Shown one piece after another: positions 47,000 to 58,474 of a stretch of DNA of 64,000 nucleotides (its first letter is position 1; every line of letters starts with the position of its first letter). The notes under the pieces were generated by a model, which saw only the letters and a program-made list of their open reading frames with translations, made no database searches and was not told where the DNA came from. Position numbers and translations under genes: made by a program. The DNA is from Siphonodentalium dalli (taxonomy: Eukaryota > Mollusca > Scaphopoda > Gadilida > Siphonodentaliidae): contig CP136063.1 in NCBI GenBank assembly GCA_032622095.1, positions 118,442,723-118,506,722 on the forward strand, written 5' to 3'.

Positions 47000-47475
47000 G
47001 AGGGGGGGGTTTACTGGAGTCAGCTTGTCCGTCCGTCGTCCGTCCGTGGACATAAAATTGTCCGGAGTTTTTCTCAGTCGTTTTTTGATCAATTTCCTTG
47101 AAACTTGGCACAGACATCAACCACCATGGGAACCTGTGCACCTGCGATTATGACATCTGTCGGACCTTTTTTGTGGAGTTATCCCCCTTTTTCGACTTAG
47201 AAAATTTTCACAACATGTATACTTTTGTCCGAGCTTTTATTCCTACATTTTTAGGTCAATTTTTTTTTAAACGTGGCACATATATTTAGTACCATAGGAA
47301 CTTGTGCACCTGCGATTATGACGTCTGTCCGACAATTTTTGGTGGAGTTATCCCCCTGTTTCGACTTAGAATTTTTTTTGCAACATGCATAATTTTGTCC
47401 GAGCTTTTTTTTGCAACATGCATAATTTTGTCCAAGCTTTTTTTTGCAACATGCATAATTTTGTCCGAGCTTTTA
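47000..47475 (+). repeat. Microsatellite-headed minisatellite (TTGAAACTTGGCAC family)
   Basis: A G run and TACTGGAGTCAGCTTGTCCG, then (GTCC/GTCG)n, then units near 47085 and 47255 with GAAACTTGGCACAGA, CATGGGAACCTGTGCACC, TGCGATTATGACATCTGTC and GGAGTTATCCCCCTTTTTCG. A 30 bp block TGCAACATGCATAATTTTGT is repeated three times at 47378-47470. Further units: 47800-47960, 50690-51045, 54775-54850 and 58610-58740. Confidence 0.85.
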
Positions 47476-48665
47476 TTCCTATTGTTGAAAACATAAGAGT
47501 GAAAGGGTTAATTAAACAATTCCAAAAACCATACAGATGAAGAACATGCTAAGAAAAACTTAGGTAAGAAATATGAGGCAGATCAGAAGAAATATGTTCA
47601 ACTTATTGCATTGGACAGCATGTGTGTGCAGCCACTATTAATGAGAGCTCGATCTGGTACTGTGTTTTCTTAGCTAATTTTTCAACAATAGGAATAAAAG
47701 CTCGGACAAAATTATGCATGTTGCAAAAAAAAGCTCGGACAAAATTATGCATGTTGCAAAAAAAAAATATGCAACATGCATAATTTTGTACATTTTTCTG
47801 TCAATGTTTTTTAATCTTGGCACTGATATTTAGTACCATCGGAACCTGTGCACCAGCGATTATGGCATCTGTCCGATATTTTTTGTGTGGAGTTATTCCC
47901 CTTTTTCGACTTAGAAATTTTTTCGCAACATGCATAATTTTGTCCAAGTTTGTATTTTGCTACATTTTTCGGTCAATAGGTTTAAGATTAGGGTTATGGT
48001 TGTACACCTGCAATGGGAACTGTTATTTTATTATTTTAACTAAATGTTTACTGACATCATGTGACATGTGAAACATCTTAGTATTTTTAAAACAGGGGGG
48101 TATTCGTAGTCCCATTGGGATAGTCACACCTCTAGTTGTTGTTGACTTCATCTTTTCACTGTAATTCCACTGTTAATGAGAGCTCGATCTGGTACTGTGT
48201 TTTCTTAGCTAATTTTTCAACAATAATACTTTACTCTCTACTGTTGACATCCCCAGATAGCCACCTGACATCTGCCTGATGTTGGTTGTCGGCGTGGCCG
48301 TCGGCTATGATGTTGGCAGCTGACGTTGGCATATGGTTTATGGGAGGCCAAATTCACATTTAGTAATGAATTTCGCTTAAGCGCAATTGATTGTGCTTAA
48401 GTGCAATGAATTACCCATAAGCATAAATAATTGCACATAAGCAAAATCAATTGTGCTTAAGCGCAAATGCCACATATTGATTGGTTGATCGGTTGTGAAA
48501 ATAATTAACCCTTCAGTGGCTGCACACACATGCTGTCCAATGCAATAAGTTGAACATATTTCTTCTGATCTGCCTCATATTTCTTACCTAAGTTTTTCTT
48601 AGCATGTTCTTCATCTGTATGGTTTTTGGAATTGTTTAATTAACCCTTTCACTCTTATGTTTACT
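47476..48665. repeat. Rearranged repeat block with inverted pieces
   Basis: 47487-47640 is the reverse complement of 48505-48660 (GTGAAAGGGTTAATTAAAC). The adjoining 47637-47690 is in the same orientation as 48170-48226 (AATGAGAGCTCGATCTGG). So a ~500 bp unit (48168-48665) and a compact ~210 bp version share both ends, one end flipped. Inverted GCAACATGCATAATTTTG copies at 47695-47760 add a further foldback. Confidence 0.65.
48372..48475. repeat. TGTGCTTAAGCGCAATTGAT palindromic repeats
   Basis: Five or so variants of GCTTAAGCGCAATTGATTGT with CATAAGC degenerates. The outer copies are inverted to each other (CTTAAGCGCAATTGATT and AATCAATTGTGCTTAAGCG). Confidence 0.7.
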
Positions 48666-49172
48666 TAGAATTCATGCAAGCTGCTATGACTCAAACAATT
48701 TTCATCTGATCAACACCAAATTTGGTATATGAATTTCTCACCCCTCAATACAGATTGAGTTCGAATATTGGTCCGATCCGATATATTTTAACAGAGTTAA
48801 TGTCCTTTATAATGCAAGTAATTAGTACCTGTTTGCTGCTGCCAATTTAAAGAGAGCATATCACACAGACCATGTGTGTTATTGAAATGAGTTATTTATA
48901 GCTATGGACATCAGATACTACATGCTAAGCCTGACCAGTGGTGGCTGGGCCGGCAGGCCTTGTTTATCATCAACCATATGTCAACCTCCAGTTCTGACGA
49001 AATCTAGTGAACGTCGGGTGCCGGCCTGTTTGCTGACCATCTATATCACACAAGTTCTGTATATGGGGCAATCCAGAAGGTAGTGACTGATTGTTTTTGT
49101 TATTCCACATTTACATCTTGTTGGTAACAATTTCTTCCAGGTCGACCCCATTTTTCGCGCACCACGACCATA
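48666..49172. other. No gene seen
   Basis: About 500 bp without repeats or coding frames I can support, apart from CACCAAATTTGGTATATGAA at about 48715, another copy of the TTTGGTAT core. Confidence 0.45.
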
Positions 49173-49180
49173 CTAATATA

Positions 49181-50348
49181 TAGGGCCCGACGAAGCTTCG
49201 AGATTCGATTCGATTTCGAATCTTACGTTTCGATTCGATTCGAAAGCGGTCGGGTGATTCGGGATATTTCGAATCATTATATACAAGTTCTTTATCACCG
49301 GGAATAGCATTATCTAGAAAAATTATTCAATATATCCCCAATACTTAACACAAGTCTCTTTCCGCGACCATCTGTGACCTCCATGGTCCAATGTGTATAG
49401 GGTATGTTGCCCAATAGCTCACTGCTCATATATATATATTGCCCGGGTTTGCCCCCAGTCCCAGTGCTGGTTACTCATGGAATGTCAGTGCAACTCGTGC
49501 AACATGCAGGTAGGTCTGTGATGGTTTGCGTGATCATCGCGGTTGTACCATACATGTAATTGTAGCGCACATGGTTTCCTCCGCCACATAAAACCAGCAA
49601 TGTCGCGATATAGCCCGGCCCCAGCTGCTGAAGTTAGTGAATTTCTTGTGGGGCATATTTGTATGTCGGTATCCTACATTCTTACCAGAAAAGCCTATAT
49701 TGCGTTACTCAGATCAATCAAATAATATCATATTTTTTTTAATTCAAAATTAAAACGATATAAATATATTAAATAAACATTTTGGGCTCCATCATGTCAT
49801 CTCCAAATCCGACCAACATCTTTATCCGGGAAATGGAATATTGTTGACCATTCAGCTTTCCGACAGACAGGCCCAAGTTGCATATTATATATAGTTCTTT
49901 GTAATCTTTGTATGTGCGACAGGGTGAAGCGTACATGTGCAGAAGAGTTTCCGTTTGCAATGACTCGAATCAGACTCCATTGACTCCAAAGTTCCAAACT
50001 GCTTACTTTCATGAACTTCACGCATAGTGGCAGTGGCACAAGATATGAAACGATGTCGTGCCATTCTCATATATTAAGCTGTTTTAAACTATGATTAAAT
50101 ATTGCTCATATCATGTCATAAAAATTAAGTTCAATGAACCTCCTTCGTAATCTGAGTTATCTCACCGACATTATAAAATCATCGGACATTTGCCCCATTT
50201 TTGCCCGTACCTCCCACCGATCGGTACAGCGAATCTACTAAATTGTTTGAAAAAGATTCGATTCGAGATTCGATTTGATTTCGAATCATTATCCTGATTC
50301 AATTCGAGATTCGATTCGATGTTGAAATTGCCGATTTGTCGGGCCCTA
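49181..50348. mobile_element. 1168 bp non-autonomous hAT element with 8 bp target duplication
   Basis: Ends are TAGGGCCCGAC and GTCGGGCCCTA. The octamer CTAATATA stands immediately outside both (49173-49180 and 50349-50356). Subterminal GATTCGATTCGAGATTCG-type repeats follow at each end (49203-49275 and 50247-50320). The 8 bp duplication is the hAT hallmark. The interior has short frames (for example 49885-50070, minus) with no recognisable transposase. Confidence 0.9.
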
Positions 50349-50356
50349 CTAATATA

Positions 50357-50685
50357 CCAAACGAAAACGAAATCCCTGGTTGACGTCATTGTTTACATCA
50401 TGTTAAATAACCCCACAGAACAATTTACATTCAGACAACATGTGCATGAATCACGTTCTTTGCTACATCGTAATTCGAATGAATGTCAAAGGTAAAAAGC
50501 ATGAGCTAGTTTCTGTGTTCTTGATACAATTACCCATCACAATCAATGCAGAATTTTATTGACGTTTGCTCGGACAGATATAACCATGTATGCATTGCCT
50601 TGTTGCATCATCAATAAATTACGGTAAAAAGTTTAATAAAACAAATTAATAATTATACCCCTCGCAACGAATGATACACCTATTC
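50357..50685. other. No gene seen
   Basis: Short unique-looking stretch between the hAT element and the next minisatellite block. Confidence 0.45.
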
Positions 50686-50689
50686 CCAC

Positions 50690-51045
50690 CTATTTTTCTC
50701 AGTCCTTTTTGGATCATTTTCCATGAAACTTGTCAAAGACATCAACCACCATGGGAACCTGTGCACCTGCGATTATGACATATGTCAGACTTTTTTTGGT
50801 GGAGTTATCCCCCTTTTTCGACTTTTTCATAGCATGTGAAATTTTTTAGCAACATGCATAATTTTGTCCTAGCTTTTATTCCTACATTTTTATGTCAATG
50901 TTTTTTAAACTTGGCACATATATTTAGTACCATGGGAACCTGTGCACCTACGATTATTACGTCTGTCCGAGTTTGTTTGTGGAGTTATTCCCCTTTTTCG
51001 ACTTGGAAAATTTTCATAGCATGTGTAATTTTGTCCCAGCTTTTA
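50690..51045 (+). repeat. Two more units of the GAAACTTGGCAC minisatellite
   Basis: Units at about 50695 and 50880 repeat CATGGGAACCTGTGCACC, CGATTATGACATATGTC or a close variant, and GGAGTTATCCCCCTTTTTCG. They abut the hairpin at 51047 directly. Confidence 0.8.
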
Positions 51046-51046
51046 T

Positions 51047-51480
51047 TAGCTCACCTGAGACGAAGTCTCCGGTGGAGCTATAGTCATCACTCTCGTCCGT
51101 CGTCCGTCCGTCTGTCTGTCCGTCTGTCCGTCTGTCTGTCTGTCCGTCCGTCTGTCCGTCCGTCAACTTTTTTTAAAACATCTTCTCCTCTGAAACCATC
51201 ATACCGAATTGGTTCATATTTGGTGTGGATGTTCCCTAGGTGACTCTCATTCAGATTTGTTCAAATGAGGTCACCAAGTCAAATAGTTTTGATGTCAGGA
51301 CCATAACTATTTTTCCACATAGTAATTCTTAAAACGACTTCTTTTCTGAAGTTGTCGGGCCGAATGGGTTCATATTTGGTATGAGGGTACCTTGGGTGAC
51401 TGTGGTTCAGATTTGTTCAAATGAGGTCACTGGGTCAAATGTGGGTGGGGCTATGGACATAAATCTTAATTTTTTAATTT
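51047..51480 (+). repeat. Hairpin, (TCTG/TCCG)n, then ~150 bp units
   Basis: TAGCTCACCTGAGACGAAGT followed by its imperfect inverse (to 51080) forms a hairpin. (GTCCGTCTGTCC)n follows to about 51165. Two units with GGTTCATATTTGGTGTGGAT, TTCAGATTTGTTCAAATGAG and TCACCAAGTCAAATAG then run to about 51480. More units of the same family lie at 53790-54300. Confidence 0.85.
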
Positions 51481-52560
51481 TTTTTTCAATTTAACTTATT
51501 GCTCAATTTAACCCAAAAAAAAAAATATATATATTTATTACATGATCCTACCTTTATTCCATTCAATAAACCCATTCTATAAATTGTGATATTAAACGTT
51601 CGTTTAATAACAGGAAATAGTGCCAGGTGACCTTTGACTTCCGGTTTGTGGTTTCTTTACATTCCGCACGCTACGTCTCAAAATACTATGGCTTCCAATA
51701 TAATTTCAACAAACTATAATGAATGAAGATTTTGAAAAGTTATGTCATTAAATATACGCCATTAAGTACGCCAAACAGTCTTTATTTATCTGGGACTATT
51801 TCTTTGCGCGGGCAAACAACGTAGAGTTGTGAGAAACGTCATCGCATGCCTTATAGAAGTTGATGTTAGTTTCGCGTCCCATTTGTTGATTTAAGTATGT
51901 TTTGTCGAGGTTTTGGATCATGTAATAAATAGAATCTACAACTCGTCCCAAGTTTATAGCGGAATTTACAAAACTCGTCCAGTAAATTAGGTCTGTACCT
52001 CGCCAAAGGCTCGGTCCAGACCTAATTTACTGGACTCGTTTTGTAAATTCCGCTATAAACTGGGGACTCGTTGTAGATCCTCTATATATTTTATTTTTAA
52101 TAGTTTTTTTTTAATAAATAAAATATTTTATTTTTAAATAAAATAAAAAAAAAACTCATTAAAATTTTGAAGAACCTATGACATTACATCTTTGGGAGGG
52201 GAGGGGAGGTACCTCTAGTCACTCCACTATATTTGGTTGAAATCAGGGGTTTGGGAGAAATCAGGAACAGACAGATATACGTGTACAGAAATGTTCAGTA
52301 AATTACAAAATGTACTTTAATCCTTGTATTCACTACTACAGTAAGCCACCCATGTGCTCTGATGGATACATGTTTATACAACTGGCAGATGGGTAGATAA
52401 CAACTGCTATGCCATAGTGCTATCCATCCCCAGAGAGTGTAATTCATGTCATTTGTAATTTAAATGAGATTAATGGTGTTATCAATGAAGCACCCTTGTT
52501 GTTTACATTATCACTCAGTGGTCATTAAAATCAGATTAATTTCATTTTCTCCAAGTTTGA
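51481..52560. other. No gene seen; hairpin at 51931-52082
   Basis: AT-rich DNA. It includes the 150 bp hairpin listed next and an A/T-only stretch at about 52085-52160. It separates two parts of the 51 kb minisatellite family. Confidence 0.45.
51931..52082. repeat. 152 bp hairpin with ~65 bp arms
   Basis: AGAATCTACAACTCGTCCC and its inverse bound two arms that pair through TTTATAGCGGAATTTACAAA and CCAGTAAATTAGGTCTG. The loop is TACCTCGCCAAAGGCTCGGT. A few mismatches and one small indel. Confidence 0.88.
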
Positions 52561-52569
52561 ATTAAGAGT

Positions 52570-53780
52570 GTCTTCCCAGAGGGTGAATTTATGTTGCTCC
52601 ACACAGCAGGCTAGCATAACCAAATACACCCTCTGAGAACCTTATTCTGCTTAGGCCTCATCTTCTGGGAAGTATCTAGAGTCTCAAGATCTCATTCTGC
52701 TTAGGCCTCATCTTCTGGGAAGTATCTATAGTATCAAATTTACATTGTTGTTAGTTAAATTTCCCTTCTAGGAAGTTTATATATCCTCTAATTTGCAGAA
52801 GATAAAATTCATGATTGAGGTGCCCAATGGGTGAACATCACCAACTTCAACTGGGGAACTTCAATCTTATTCTAGGTCTTTCATAGCAGTTGAGGGCCTT
52901 ATCAGAATGAGGTCCCCAGAGGTTGAATTTAGTGATACTAGCCCACTGTGCAGGATAGCGTCACTAAATTCACCCTCTGGGGACCTCATTCTGCAAATAA
53001 CAGACAGACTATTTCAAGGCTTGATTGTATAATACATTGTGTTGCTTGAGGCCAGACATGCACAATGTAGGAACAGACATGCTTTTAGTGATGCTATCCC
53101 ACACAGCGGGCTAGCATCACCAAATTCACCATCTGGAGACCTCATTCTGCTTAGGCCTCATCTTCTGGGAAGTATCTATAGTATCAAATTTACATTGTTG
53201 TTAGTTAAATTTCCCTTCTAGGAAGTTTCTATATCCCCTAATTTACAGAAGATAAAATTCATAATTGAGGGGCCCAATGGGTGAACATCACCAACTTCAA
53301 CTGGGGAAATTCAATTTTATTCTAGATCTTCCATAGCAGTTGAGGGCCTTATCAAAATGAGGTCCCCAGAGGGTGAATTTAGCGTCACTAGAGGGTGAAT
53401 TTAGCGTCACTAAATTCACCCTCTGGGGACCTCATTCTGCAAATGACAGACACACTATCACACTATTTCAAGGCTTGATTGTATAATACATTGTGTTGCT
53501 TGAGGCCAGGCATGCACAATGTAGAAACAGACACGCTTTTTGTGATGCTATCCCGCACAGCAGGCTAGCATCACCAAATTCACCCTCTGGAGACCTCATT
53601 CTGCTTAGGCCTCATCTTAGAACTGGGAAGTATCTATAGTATCAAATTTACATTGTTTTTAGTTAAATTTCCCTTCTAGGAAGTTTCTATATCCCCTAAT
53701 TTGCAGAAGATAAAATTCATAAATGAGGTGCCCAATGGGTGAATATCACCAACTTCAACTGGGGAACTTAATTCTTATCC
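52570..53780 (+). repeat. ~455 bp tandem units with embedded 32 bp hairpins
   Basis: CTCATTCTGCTTAGGCCTCA recurs at 52691, 53151 and 53595 (periods 460 and 444). Each full unit includes CAACTTCAACTGGGGAA and a hairpin: AGAATGAGGTCCCCAGAGG to TTAGTGA paired with its inverse at 52903-52934/52961-52992, and likewise at 53356-53390/53402-53436. The open frame at 53039-53221 is a by-product. Confidence 0.85.
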
Positions 53781-53789
53781 TTATCAGAT

Positions 53790-54300
53790 TTGTGAAAATG
53801 GGATCACAAAGTCAAATAAGGGCAGAGCAAGAGACTTAACTATTTCACTACATAGTAATTCTTAAAATATGTTTGCAAGAACTAGTTGGCTTATATAGAA
53901 TGGAATGTTCTTCCTTGACTGCAATTCAGATTTTGTTTAATGGGGTCACCTGGTCAAATAGGGGCCAAGCGAAGGAAATTTTCCCTCTTAATATGCTTCC
54001 TTCACAAGGACCATCAGGTCTATTTGACTGATATTTATGATATGTATGAAGGGTTCTTTGGTGTCTGGGATTCAAATTTATTCAGATGGGGTCACCAGGT
54101 TAAATAGGGTGGGACCAGGGACATAACTATATGTCTCTATAGTAATTCTTAAAATGTCTTCTCAAGAGAGTTTGGACTATTTAGCTTACATATAGTATGG
54201 AGGAATCAGGAGGATCCTTTAGTGACTGAGATTCAGATTTGTTAAAATGAGGTCAACCTGTCAAGAAATGGCAGGCTATGGGGAGTTAACACTTTTGTGT
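53790..54300 (+). repeat. Further units of the 51 kb minisatellite
   Basis: Diverged units with CAGATTTGTTAAAATGAGGTC, TAGTAATTCTTAAAATGTCTT and TCACCTGGTCAAATAGGGG at about 150 bp spacing. They continue the 51170-51480 array across the 2.3 kb of intervening DNA. Confidence 0.7.
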
Positions 54301-55261
54301 CCAATAAAATCATCGAAATACCAAATTCATTAAAACTTCTACCTTGGAACCACCTGACTGATTGGTCTGACATACATGTATTGTGTTTTGGGTCCATGGA
54401 TAATTGGTCTTCAAACATGTTTAAATGGTTTTAGAAAAAGGCGCTTGTGAGATTGGAAATTTCCAAACAATTGAGAAAGTTTGAGGTGTCGGTTGTGAAA
54501 TTCCAACCTAAGACTTGGGAGTCTGGAGCCCGGTCGGGAGGGGACTTGTTGAGCTGGAGGAGGGGGGTGATCAGTAGTGTACAGTTGGCAATTTCAAGGT
54601 GGATTTTCACCAAGCTACATACTTGAAGTCTCTCTAGCCACATATCCTGTTTAAATCTACTTCTTTTAAAGTGATTATGAAAAGTGCTGACTGTTTTGGT
54701 CTCCAGAGTCCCAGTCTTATCAGTCTTTGCAGTCTGGTGAGCGACCCCACAGTCATTGACTGTCTTGTTCCTACATTTTTAGGTCAATGTTTTTGAAACT
54801 TGGCACATATACAACTGTATTTAGTACCATAGGAACCTGTGCACCTACAATTATTATACCCCCCGCAACGAAGTTAGGGGGGGGGGTATACTGGAGTATA
54901 CTGTCCGTCCGTCCGTCCATGCTTACATCTGACGTTTATGTGGCCAATTTTAAGAAAAATGGATAGTTGGGTGGCTGATTTCCGTTATGTGGCTAGCCAC
55001 CTAACGGAGTTGAGATCAACCCTTTAAAATGATCTATTTGGCCATATCAGCATACATGTATTTAATTTTTTGGCCACTTAATAGTTGGAAACAAAAAGTC
55101 CATAGATTTGGACCTCCATGATCTGTCCATAGGAGCCATTAGCCAGTGTTCGGACAGTTATGTGGCTAGCTACCCAATCACGGACATGTCAGTTTCTCTT
55201 ATTCAACTGTCCTAGTTGCTGTTTAAAGTTTTTTGGGTTTCAATGAGCTACTTCTGCTATA
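54301..55261. other. No gene seen; isolated repeat unit and two hairpins
   Basis: 54775-54850 is one GAAACTTGGCACATA unit. 54856-54890 is TATACCCCCCGCAACGAAG followed by a G run and GGTATA, a hairpin that heads many repeats of this type, followed by (GTCC)n. CGTTATGTGGCTAGCCACC (54986) is a short palindrome. Confidence 0.5.
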
Positions 55262-57475
55262 ATTATACCCCCACTTTCGAAGAAATATGGGGTATACTGG
55301 ATTGACTGCGTCCGTCCGTTCGTTCGTCACGCTTTCTCCGTCCGTTTGTCCGTCCGTCCGGCCGTCCGACCTCATAACTCGAACAACTATGAACCGATTT
55401 CAATAATTTTTTGTATGCAATCTCCTTAGGACGGTCTCTCCGCATGATGCTAATTGCTGTTCGGTCCGACTTTGTTTTTTCAAGTTACGCCTCTTTTTCG
55501 ACTTATTTTAACTTAGAAAATTCTTTCCGACTTAATAACTTTAAAGGCACGGTTGGCCTTAATTGTCGAAAATATTCATATTTGTTCCAAACACCGTAAA
55601 CAGAAAAACATTAAAACGCATACAGTTTCGTTCATATATATATACCATGACCATCGCGTAAACAGCATGCTATCATAAAGACTTACTATATTTTACATAA
55701 GCAAGAGCCTGATTGTGTTACAGAAGACAGCACAGTGTCACTGGCTAATCACACACAAATGATATAAACGCTCTTTATTAGTTCCATATCAGGAATTCAG
55801 CAACAAAGAACGCTCTTTATGTTTACCATCATAATATAAACAAACACCAGAAAAGTAACTTTTTATGCTTTTGTTTACATAACAATGGTCAAACAAATGA
55901 CAATAACATACTGTTTATGCGATATTTCTTATTTGTATACGGACAAAGTCTGTCTACATTTTGATGTTCTTTCTGTTTGTGGCGGATTTTGATGGGTGGA
56001 AATATTTTCACAGGATACCCACCGCCAAGGCCAACCGTACCTTTAACAAATATGAACCGATTTCAATAATTTTTGGTATACATGCTTCTCACAATAGCCT
56101 CTCTACATGATGCGGCTAGGGATTGGCTCAGACTGTTTTTCGTAATATTACACCTCATTTTCGACTTATTTTGACTTAATAACTTTAACAAATATGAACC
56201 AATTTGATAGAGTTATGGCCCTTAATTAGTCATTTTTAACGAATTTTCATCTCGTTAGCGCGATAACTTCAACAAACGTTATCCGATTTGATTGAAATTT
56301 GGTATATAGGTGTCTCACAAGAATATCTCGGATGAGTTCGAAAACCGGCCTCGTCCGATAAAATTTGATAGAGTTATGGCCCTTAATTAGTCATTTTTCA
56401 CGAATTTTCAGCTCGTTAGCGCGATAACTTCAACAAACGTTATCCGATTTGATTTAAATTTGTTATATAGGTGTCTCCCAAGAATATCTCGGTCGAGTTC
56501 GAAAACTGGCCTGGTCCGATAAAATTTGATAGAGTTATGGCCCTTAATTAGTCATTTTTCGTGAATTTTTAGCTCGTTAGCGCAATAACTTCAACAAACG
56601 TTATCCGATTTGATTGAAATTTGGTATATAGGTGTCTCCAAAGAATATCTCGGTCGAGTTCGAAAACCGGCCTCGTTCGATAAAATTTTATAGAGTTATG
56701 GCCCTTAATTAGTCATTTTTCACGAATTTTCAGCTCGTTAGCGCGATAACTTCAACAAACGTTATCCGATTTGATTGAAATTTGGTATATAGGTGTCTCC
56801 CAAGAAAATCTCGGTCGAGTTCGAAAACCGGCCAGGTCCGATAAAATTTGATAGAGTTATGGCCCTTAATTAGTCATTTTTCACGAATTTTCAGCTCGTT
56901 AGCGCGATAACTTCAACAAACGTTATCCGATTTGATTGAAATTTGGTATATAGGTGTCTCCAAAGAATATCTCAGTCGAGTTCGAAAACCGGCCAGGTCC
57001 GATAAAATTTGATAGAGTTATGGCCCTTAATTAGTCATTTTTCACGAATTTTCAGCTTGTTAGCGCGATAACTTCAACAAACGTTATCCGATTTGATTGA
57101 AATTTGGTATATAGGTGTCTCCCAAGAATATCTCGGATGAGTTCGAAAACCGGCCTGGTCCGATAAAATTTGATAGAGTTATGGCCCTTAATTAGTCATT
57201 TTTCGTGAATTTTTAGCTCGTTAGCGCAATAACTTCAACAAACGTCCTCCGATTTGTTTAAAATTTGGAATAGACATACTTGCCAAGAATATTTCGGACG
57301 AGCTCGAAAACCAGCCTGGCCCGATAAAATTTGATGGAGTTATGGCCCTTAATTAGTCATTTTTCGATTTTACCTATTAATTAGTCTACCGATACTGATG
57401 CACACCAATTGGCGGTAGCCACCGGCGGTAAGCCACCGAAAACGAGACACAGCATCTCTGATGCCACCTCTTGTT
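55262..57475 (+). repeat. Hairpin-headed 162 bp tandem array (~7 units)
   Basis: It starts with TATACCCCCACTTTCGAAGA and a partial inverse (GGGGTATA), then (CGTC)n to about 55370. Early diverged units follow, and from about 56265 near-identical ~161-162 bp units (AACTTCAACAAACGTTATCC at about 56267, 56428, 56590, 56750, 56910, 57071, 57233). Each has TGAAATTTGGTATATAGGTG, TCGAGTTCGAAAACCGGCC and GAGTTATGGCCCTTAATTAG. The tail (57400-57475) has two small hairpins including GGCGGTAGCCACCGGCGG. The layout resembles bivalve non-autonomous elements with central ~160 bp repeats. Confidence 0.85.
55545..56042. mobile_element. 498 bp TTAA-inserted MITE inside the array
   Basis: Ends are AGGCACGGTTGGCCTT and AAGGCCAACCGTACCT, flanked by TTAA on both sides. 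The neighbouring array unit at about 56170 reads ACTTTAACAAATATGAACC uninterrupted, giving the empty site with a single TTAA. This fits a piggyBac-type target duplication. No coding capacity. Confidence 0.88.
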
Positions 57476-57710
57476 TAAAATTTCTTTAACAAAGCGGCCA
57501 TCGACTTGCCACGTTGTCGGGGGACACTGTGGTCGGCCGACCTTTATTCCACAAAAATGGTTAATTTAATTTCTCAAATGTTAAAATGCAAGCTTTATTA
57601 GAGTATTTGAATCTGAAACTACCAAATTTTTCTAGCAATTCTCTAATAAGCCCATGCTAACTCCAAAAGGAGAGGTATCTCATACCTGCATGTCTTCTTT
57701 TATGTTTCAG

Positions 57711-57865
57711 CTGTCTCCACGGTCACCTCCTTCCTGTTGTCATCGACATTCACCCTGCTGCTGTTTGCCGGGATGCAGGTCTATCGACATCAGTTGGCAT
57801 CAACAGAATATCTCACCATCCTCGGGGGATTTCTCAGCTCATTCATATTCATTTTCTCACTAACC
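57711..57865 (+). CDS. KRTCAP2: KRTCAP2, internal exon (first recognised)
   Basis: Exon between a TATGTTTCAG acceptor and a GTATCC donor. After two bases of a split codon it encodes 51 residues beginning [10 protein letters not shown] and including [20 protein letters not shown] and [32 protein letters not shown] and FSLT are signatures of keratinocyte-associated protein 2, a membrane subunit of the STT3A form of oligosaccharyltransferase, which acts on nascent chains in the ER during N-glycosylation. Two hydrophobic stretches (about residues 7-22 and 35-51) match the first membrane segments of the family. The phase implies a first exon carrying little more than the start codon. I could not fix it upstream. 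The 609 bp intron that follows has phase 0, matching the next exon. Confidence 0.93.
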
Positions 57866-58474
57866 GTATCCTTTAGTTAGCTCATTGCCTTATCTGGAAA
57901 TGTGAATGTTAATGGGAGGTACATGTATGCAGTCAGGCTTCTTGGGCATAGAAAATAGCAAAATATCCATTCCATAAAATCATTTAGCAGCTAGGTGTAT
58001 AGTCTATGCTTGGAATTGCACTTGTAAGTATACCAGCAGACCTGTATTAACTCTTTCTATAGTAAATAGTAGTTATCCCTCCGGAAATGTTCAGATAATA
58101 AGTTCAACAAATGACCTATGAATTATCTAATTATGATATTATCTGAACATTTCCTTCCAATAAATAGGACTACTTCTGCACTTTTATTATCTGCTTATCC
58201 TGAACATGATGAATAATATACCATTTGAATATATACTGTCTTTTATAACTGAGTGGGAGAATCTGTTCAGTATAGAAAGGGTTAAAATATGTTATCACTC
58301 AATGGTATAAACTTACCCTGCTTGACAATTTATTGAATTTCAAGTTCGTTCAGATAACAGCTTTGACATGTGATCTGTTCCTTAGTTTAAAAATGATACA
58401 AATCTCCCCTATCTAAAACCCATTTTATCTGGATTGTATATTATATAATTTAATTCTCCTTAACAGTTTCTCAG
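57866..58474 (+). other. KRTCAP2 intron between the two exons
   Basis: 609 bp, GT to AG, AT-rich, free of the repeat families that fill the next intron. Confidence 0.8.

Noticed and set aside
49885-50070. hAT transposase fragment inside the 1168 bp element
   Set aside because: No catalytic or dimerisation motif could be recognised in any frame.
51047-51243. Frame with SVRLSVRLSVCLSVRPSV-like repeats
   Set aside because: It is the translation of a (TCCG/TCTG)n microsatellite, not a protein.
56265-57390. CRISPR-like regular array
   Set aside because: The ~162 bp units are contiguous without unique spacers, and the context is an animal genome.
57560-57575. ATGGTTAAT as KRTCAP2 first exon
   Set aside because: The following exon needs a first exon ending one base into a codon. 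A donor directly after this ATG gives the wrong phase, and the one-base-longer exon would not be followed by GT.
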